From positions 15,616,723 through 15,651,722 of the forward strand of contig CM018895.1 of assembly GCA_009663005.1 (NCBI GenBank): a DNA stretch of 35,000 bases, in the 5' to 3' direction. Below are positions 32,221 to 35,000 of the stretch, in pieces; the first letter of the stretch is position 1, and every line of letters begins with the position of its first letter. The notes under the pieces are model-generated. The model ran no database searches. It worked only from the letters and a program-made list of their open reading frames with translations, and was not told the origin of the DNA. Source of the stretch: Actinidia chinensis. Taxonomy: Eukaryota > Streptophyta > Magnoliopsida > Ericales > Actinidiaceae. The position numbers and the translations under genes are program-made.

Positions 32221-32289
32221 GAAGCTTCTGCAACAGTGTATAATGGAGTATTGAAGTTAGGTAGTAAGAATTTGTTGTTTTACCTCTAA
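32221..32289 (+). CDS. Candidate exon 3 of the three-exon model
   Basis: The acceptor is GTATTACAG. In phase 0 with exon 2 the frame reads EASATVYNGVLKLGSKNLLF and YL to TAA 32287-32289. A GTAAGAA inside (32264) could be a donor instead. Together with the two upstream exons it yields a phase-consistent product of about 70 residues with one membrane helix at its start. Product unknown. Confidence 0.35.
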   Translation, partial: EASATVYNGVLKLGSKNLLFYL

Positions 32290-32638
32290 TGTGATACTCC
32301 AATATCGAATATCAGCGAAAACAACACAGGAGAGGGGACGGATTCCACCATCAATTGAACAAATCCTGCCAGTTGTTTGCAGACTGTCATGATTAGCATG
32401 GAATGAAACCTAAATACCAAATCTAATTTGCTTGTGTACGCTGAGATGACATAAAAAAGTATCAAGATGATGAAGGTTGTGTATCTTATTGCTATGGTAT
32501 TTTAGTTAATATTCGTTAATGATGGAATGATATATCTCGAAATTGATGATATCGCACCTTATCTCTGTTGACTTGCTGACAACACTATAAACATAATTCT
32601 TTCTCTGAGATTCCATTTCTCTCTTTTTTCTCTCTCAA

Positions 32639-32664
<26 letters not shown>
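32639..32664. repeat. C26 homopolymer in CT-rich DNA
   Basis: 26 consecutive C within a CTCTCT-rich stretch (about 32595-32760). A minus-strand ORF through it is an artefact of the G tract. Confidence 0.97.
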
Positions 32665-32669
<5 letters not shown>

Positions 32670-33072
32670 GTTACTCACATCTCCCACTCTCTTCTCACAC
32701 GGACATCTTTCTCTCACACCTAGTCTCCTCTCTTTCCCACTCTTTCTTTCAACACAATATCTAGAGCCTTTCTCCTCACCATATCCATCAGATGTATAGC
32801 TAGGGGCCCTATCCATCTTTCGCTCAAGGCCGCAATGGCATCAGATTGAGGCTTCTCTGCCCACTCACTTTATGGAGGCCTCTCTCTCCCCCCTTAGCTC
32901 TCCTCCACCTTTAGTGTCAGTTTCCCTAGGATTGTTTTTGTTTGTTTGTTCTTTTGTAGGTCCCTCTCAGATGTCCCCGTCGGATCGCCTCTGCCTTTCC
33001 TTCATCCCCGCAAAACACTTATGTCTCCTCCCTCTCAAGTCTTACAACAGAGCTTCATGAAGTTTTGGCTTT

Positions 33073-33213
33073 ATGGAAGAAGATAGTCGTGCATATGATG
33101 AGGATGAGTTTCAAGCATTTTTGCAAGCCACTCGAGATTACCATACGTGGATTGAGACTTTCGTAGTTGAAAATACTAGGGTACAAGTACAACTAATGGG
33201 AAAAGTTAGATGA
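33073..33213 (+). CDS. 46-codon acidic ORF, unknown
   Basis: ATG 33073 to TGA 33211-33213. It reads MEEDSRAYDEDEFQAFLQAT and continues RDYHTWIETFVVENTRVQVQ to a short end. It is highly acidic at its N-terminus, then amphipathic, with protein-like composition. It follows a CT-rich leader-like region. Possibly a first exon or a retroelement gag-like remnant. No family recognised. Confidence 0.35.
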   Translation: MEEDSRAYDEDEFQAFLQATRDYHTWIETFVVENTRVQVQLMGKVR

Positions 33214-33738
33214 CTCAAATGAAGGCATGTGGAGAAGATGAGGTGCCAACTAGCACTAAACCACTTGAAACTTGGCCAACAATTATTGTAACTTCAACCA
33301 TTCAACTTCAATCATATTATTTATCGCTAGTGATTTTAACATGGACCCTTTGGATTCTCTCATGCCCTCCAGACTATTTCTCCCAAGACTTCCCCTACAA
33401 GAGTGGGCTAAAGCAATCTGAGGATCATATATATGATTTGGACCCTTGATTTGGATAGAAGAAAGGGCTAGAATAGGCTTCAGCTGGACCGAAAATGAGT
33501 TGGGGCGCACAAAAACATCATGGCCTTCCAGGTTCAGGTAAGCTGAGCCGGGACTCAGACCATAAGAGGACTTGGGTCCTGGGCTATATTCTTAAAGGCT
33601 GACAATTAAAGATGCATTAAAATGGGTGGGGGAAGTCTTTATAGCTGATAGCTTGACACAATGGGCTGAAATTGGTCTGTCTTCAATTTTTTGAGCTGTG
33701 GGGTTGTTGATTGAGCTTCTTATCTAATTTTCCCTCCC

Positions 33739-33796
33739 CACCCCCCCACCCCCCACCCCCAAACCCCAACTCCTAAAAAAAAAAAGAAAAGAAAAG
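33739..33796. repeat. C-rich then A-rich tract
   Basis: CACCCCCCCACCCCCCACCCC is followed by a run of A with AAAAGAAAAG. It has the look of a simple repeat tail. Confidence 0.85.
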
Positions 33797-34141
33797 TAAA
33801 CTTCCCTAACTATGTAAGCCAAAGAATTATAAACTCAAAACATAAATTAATCACAAAAAAATCCCAGTGACCCACCCTCTTCTCTGTGGTATTTTGCAAA
33901 GTAAGATCAAACTGAAACCCAATATGTGCAATATAAATCTCTGTAGAATGGGTTACATGAACTCTAACTTCATCCCCTTCAAGTCCTACCCACAAGCAGA
34001 ATACCTTTTGACATCAGCTCTAGGGGGCGCTCATCTAGCAGATCCCTCATTAGGCCTCATTGTTCTATTCTAAATTATACTAGGTATGCAAAGATATTGG
34101 CACGCAGCTTGTTGAGTGTTTATTGCTGGAGTTCACAAGCC

Positions 34142-34426
34142 ATGCTCTTTGACATTGTCGTTGCACAAGATGGGTCAAGCAACTTCAGTAGAATCTCAAA
34201 CTTGATTATGACTGCTCCTAACTTAAGCGCAAGGCGATAATATATAAGGATCAGAGTGGGTCTTCATACAGAGAATGTACTGGTAGGAAAAGAGAAGATA
34301 AATATTGTTCTTGTTGGAGATGAGATGAATAAGATGATTATATCATCCAACAAGAGCAATGGTGGTGGTTTCCAGACATATAATTCAATGATAGTAGGTC
34401 AGTTGACTAATTTATCATTATATTGA
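34142..34426 (+). pseudogene. Pectin methylesterase (PME) fragment, dead
   Basis: This is homologous to the start of the catalytic domain of plant pectinesterases (family CE8), enzymes that remove methyl groups from cell-wall pectin. After MLFDIVVAQDGSSNF (family pattern VVAxDGSGNF) come ISNLIMTAPNLSARR and then, past an in-frame TAA at 34238-34240, YIRIRVGLHTENVLVGKEKI, NIVLVGDEMNKMII and GGGFQTYNSMIVG. GLHTEN is the family's GxYxE motif with Tyr changed to His; GDEMNKMII matches the GDG..TII stretch. The homology ends near 34400 and the frame stops at 34424-34426. The catalytic QDTL, DFIFG and LGRPW regions are absent, so this is a truncated, nonsense-broken piece. Upstream inhibitor-domain exons were not found. 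Confidence 0.82.
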
Positions 34427-35000
34427 TTAATAAATAGCTCCTTAAAAGTAATTGAATTTATAATAGCTTATTTCATTCATGGGAACCAATAAACTTCATC
34501 ACATTCTTGATTTGCTCTAAATTTGTCTTTGTTGTGTAATGTGTTCAAACATTCATATTGAACATGAGTTTGAGATACTATGGCAATATGAATGTTTTAA
34601 TGTATTGAATACAGAATGAAGATTTATAACAAATAAAAAAAAATGGAATTACTGTTGATGGAATCCCTTGAATTAAATTTTCCACTGTAAAGCTGACAGA
34701 GCTCCTTATTACTTACGCTTGCGCATTGTACTCTGTATTTAGTTCTAGCTCCTGATCCTCTATTATGATACTTAGCATAAAAAACTCTATTTAGATTACG
34801 GCCCTTCCACTCTAGCCAATATTGGGGGTAAATTATATCATTGAGATAACTTTGCACGATGATCGTTGTTGATAAGTCTTCGCACGGCCTACCTAGAAAT
34901 GTCTTAAATTTAAGATTTTCCTGCCGTAGTTCTAGTGTAGCTCTTATTGTGCAGTTTTAGATTATTATACCACTTTTTCTCCTATTTTTTCTTTTTTCTA
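34427..35000. other. Non-coding end of window
   Basis: AT-rich DNA with no supported exon or element. The PME homology does not resume here. Confidence 0.5.

Noticed and set aside
32559..32816. 85-codon minus-strand ORF with a Gly run
   Set aside because: It runs through the C26 homopolymer, whose complement encodes the Gly tract; there is no splice, start or family support.
33810..33995. 61-codon minus-strand ORF beginning MWVGLEGDEVRVHV
   Set aside because: The first half looks protein-like, but no motif, splice border or family support was found and it ends in AT-rich DNA.

Overview
The window looks like nuclear DNA of a flowering plant. It is AT-rich, has no bacterial-style long ORFs, has many plausible AG/GT-bounded short exons with pyrimidine-rich acceptors, and carries plant-type non-autonomous hAT elements, an LTR-retroelement remnant and a recognisable pectin methylesterase fragment. 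The species cannot be named from sequence alone. No gene is intact from start codon to stop codon with a product I recognise. Most short ORFs are chance ORFs.

Layout. 1-5300: a hAT-type MITE with an 8-bp target duplication (184-1058), then scattered candidate exons of unidentified products; two of these (4029-4091 and 4455-4511) join in phase. 5500-27000: the main feature, a decayed array of about five related exon/intron blocks (U1 5500-9370, U2 10600-13905, U3 14250-17250, U4 21425-24965, U5 25380-26945). The same short exons recur with the same sizes and splice borders, but stops, lost splice sites, deletions and out-of-order junctions break every copy. U1 and U4 share an 84-nt version of one exon; U3 and U5 share a 63-nt version, with an in-frame 21-nt difference. 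I do not recognise the parent protein family.

The array is interrupted by an imperfect hAT-like insertion (6635-7400), a second clear hAT MITE (9649-9984), a TAA microsatellite, and a 3-4 kb block (about 18270-21420). That block holds perfect palindromes, a 57-bp minisatellite, an ORF of possible organellar origin with one internal stop, and a minus-strand LTR next to a 164-codon minus-strand ORF.

27000-35000: a small MITE, a three-exon phase-compatible model of unknown product (28088-32289), large homopolymer and dinucleotide tracts, a 46-codon acidic ORF (33073-33213), and a pectin methylesterase pseudogene fragment with an in-frame TAA (34142-34426). The best candidate for something undescribed is the block array itself: a multi-exon gene family that appears to have been copied, recombined and eroded within about 21 kb. 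No evidence supports a functional operon-like or defence-like system.
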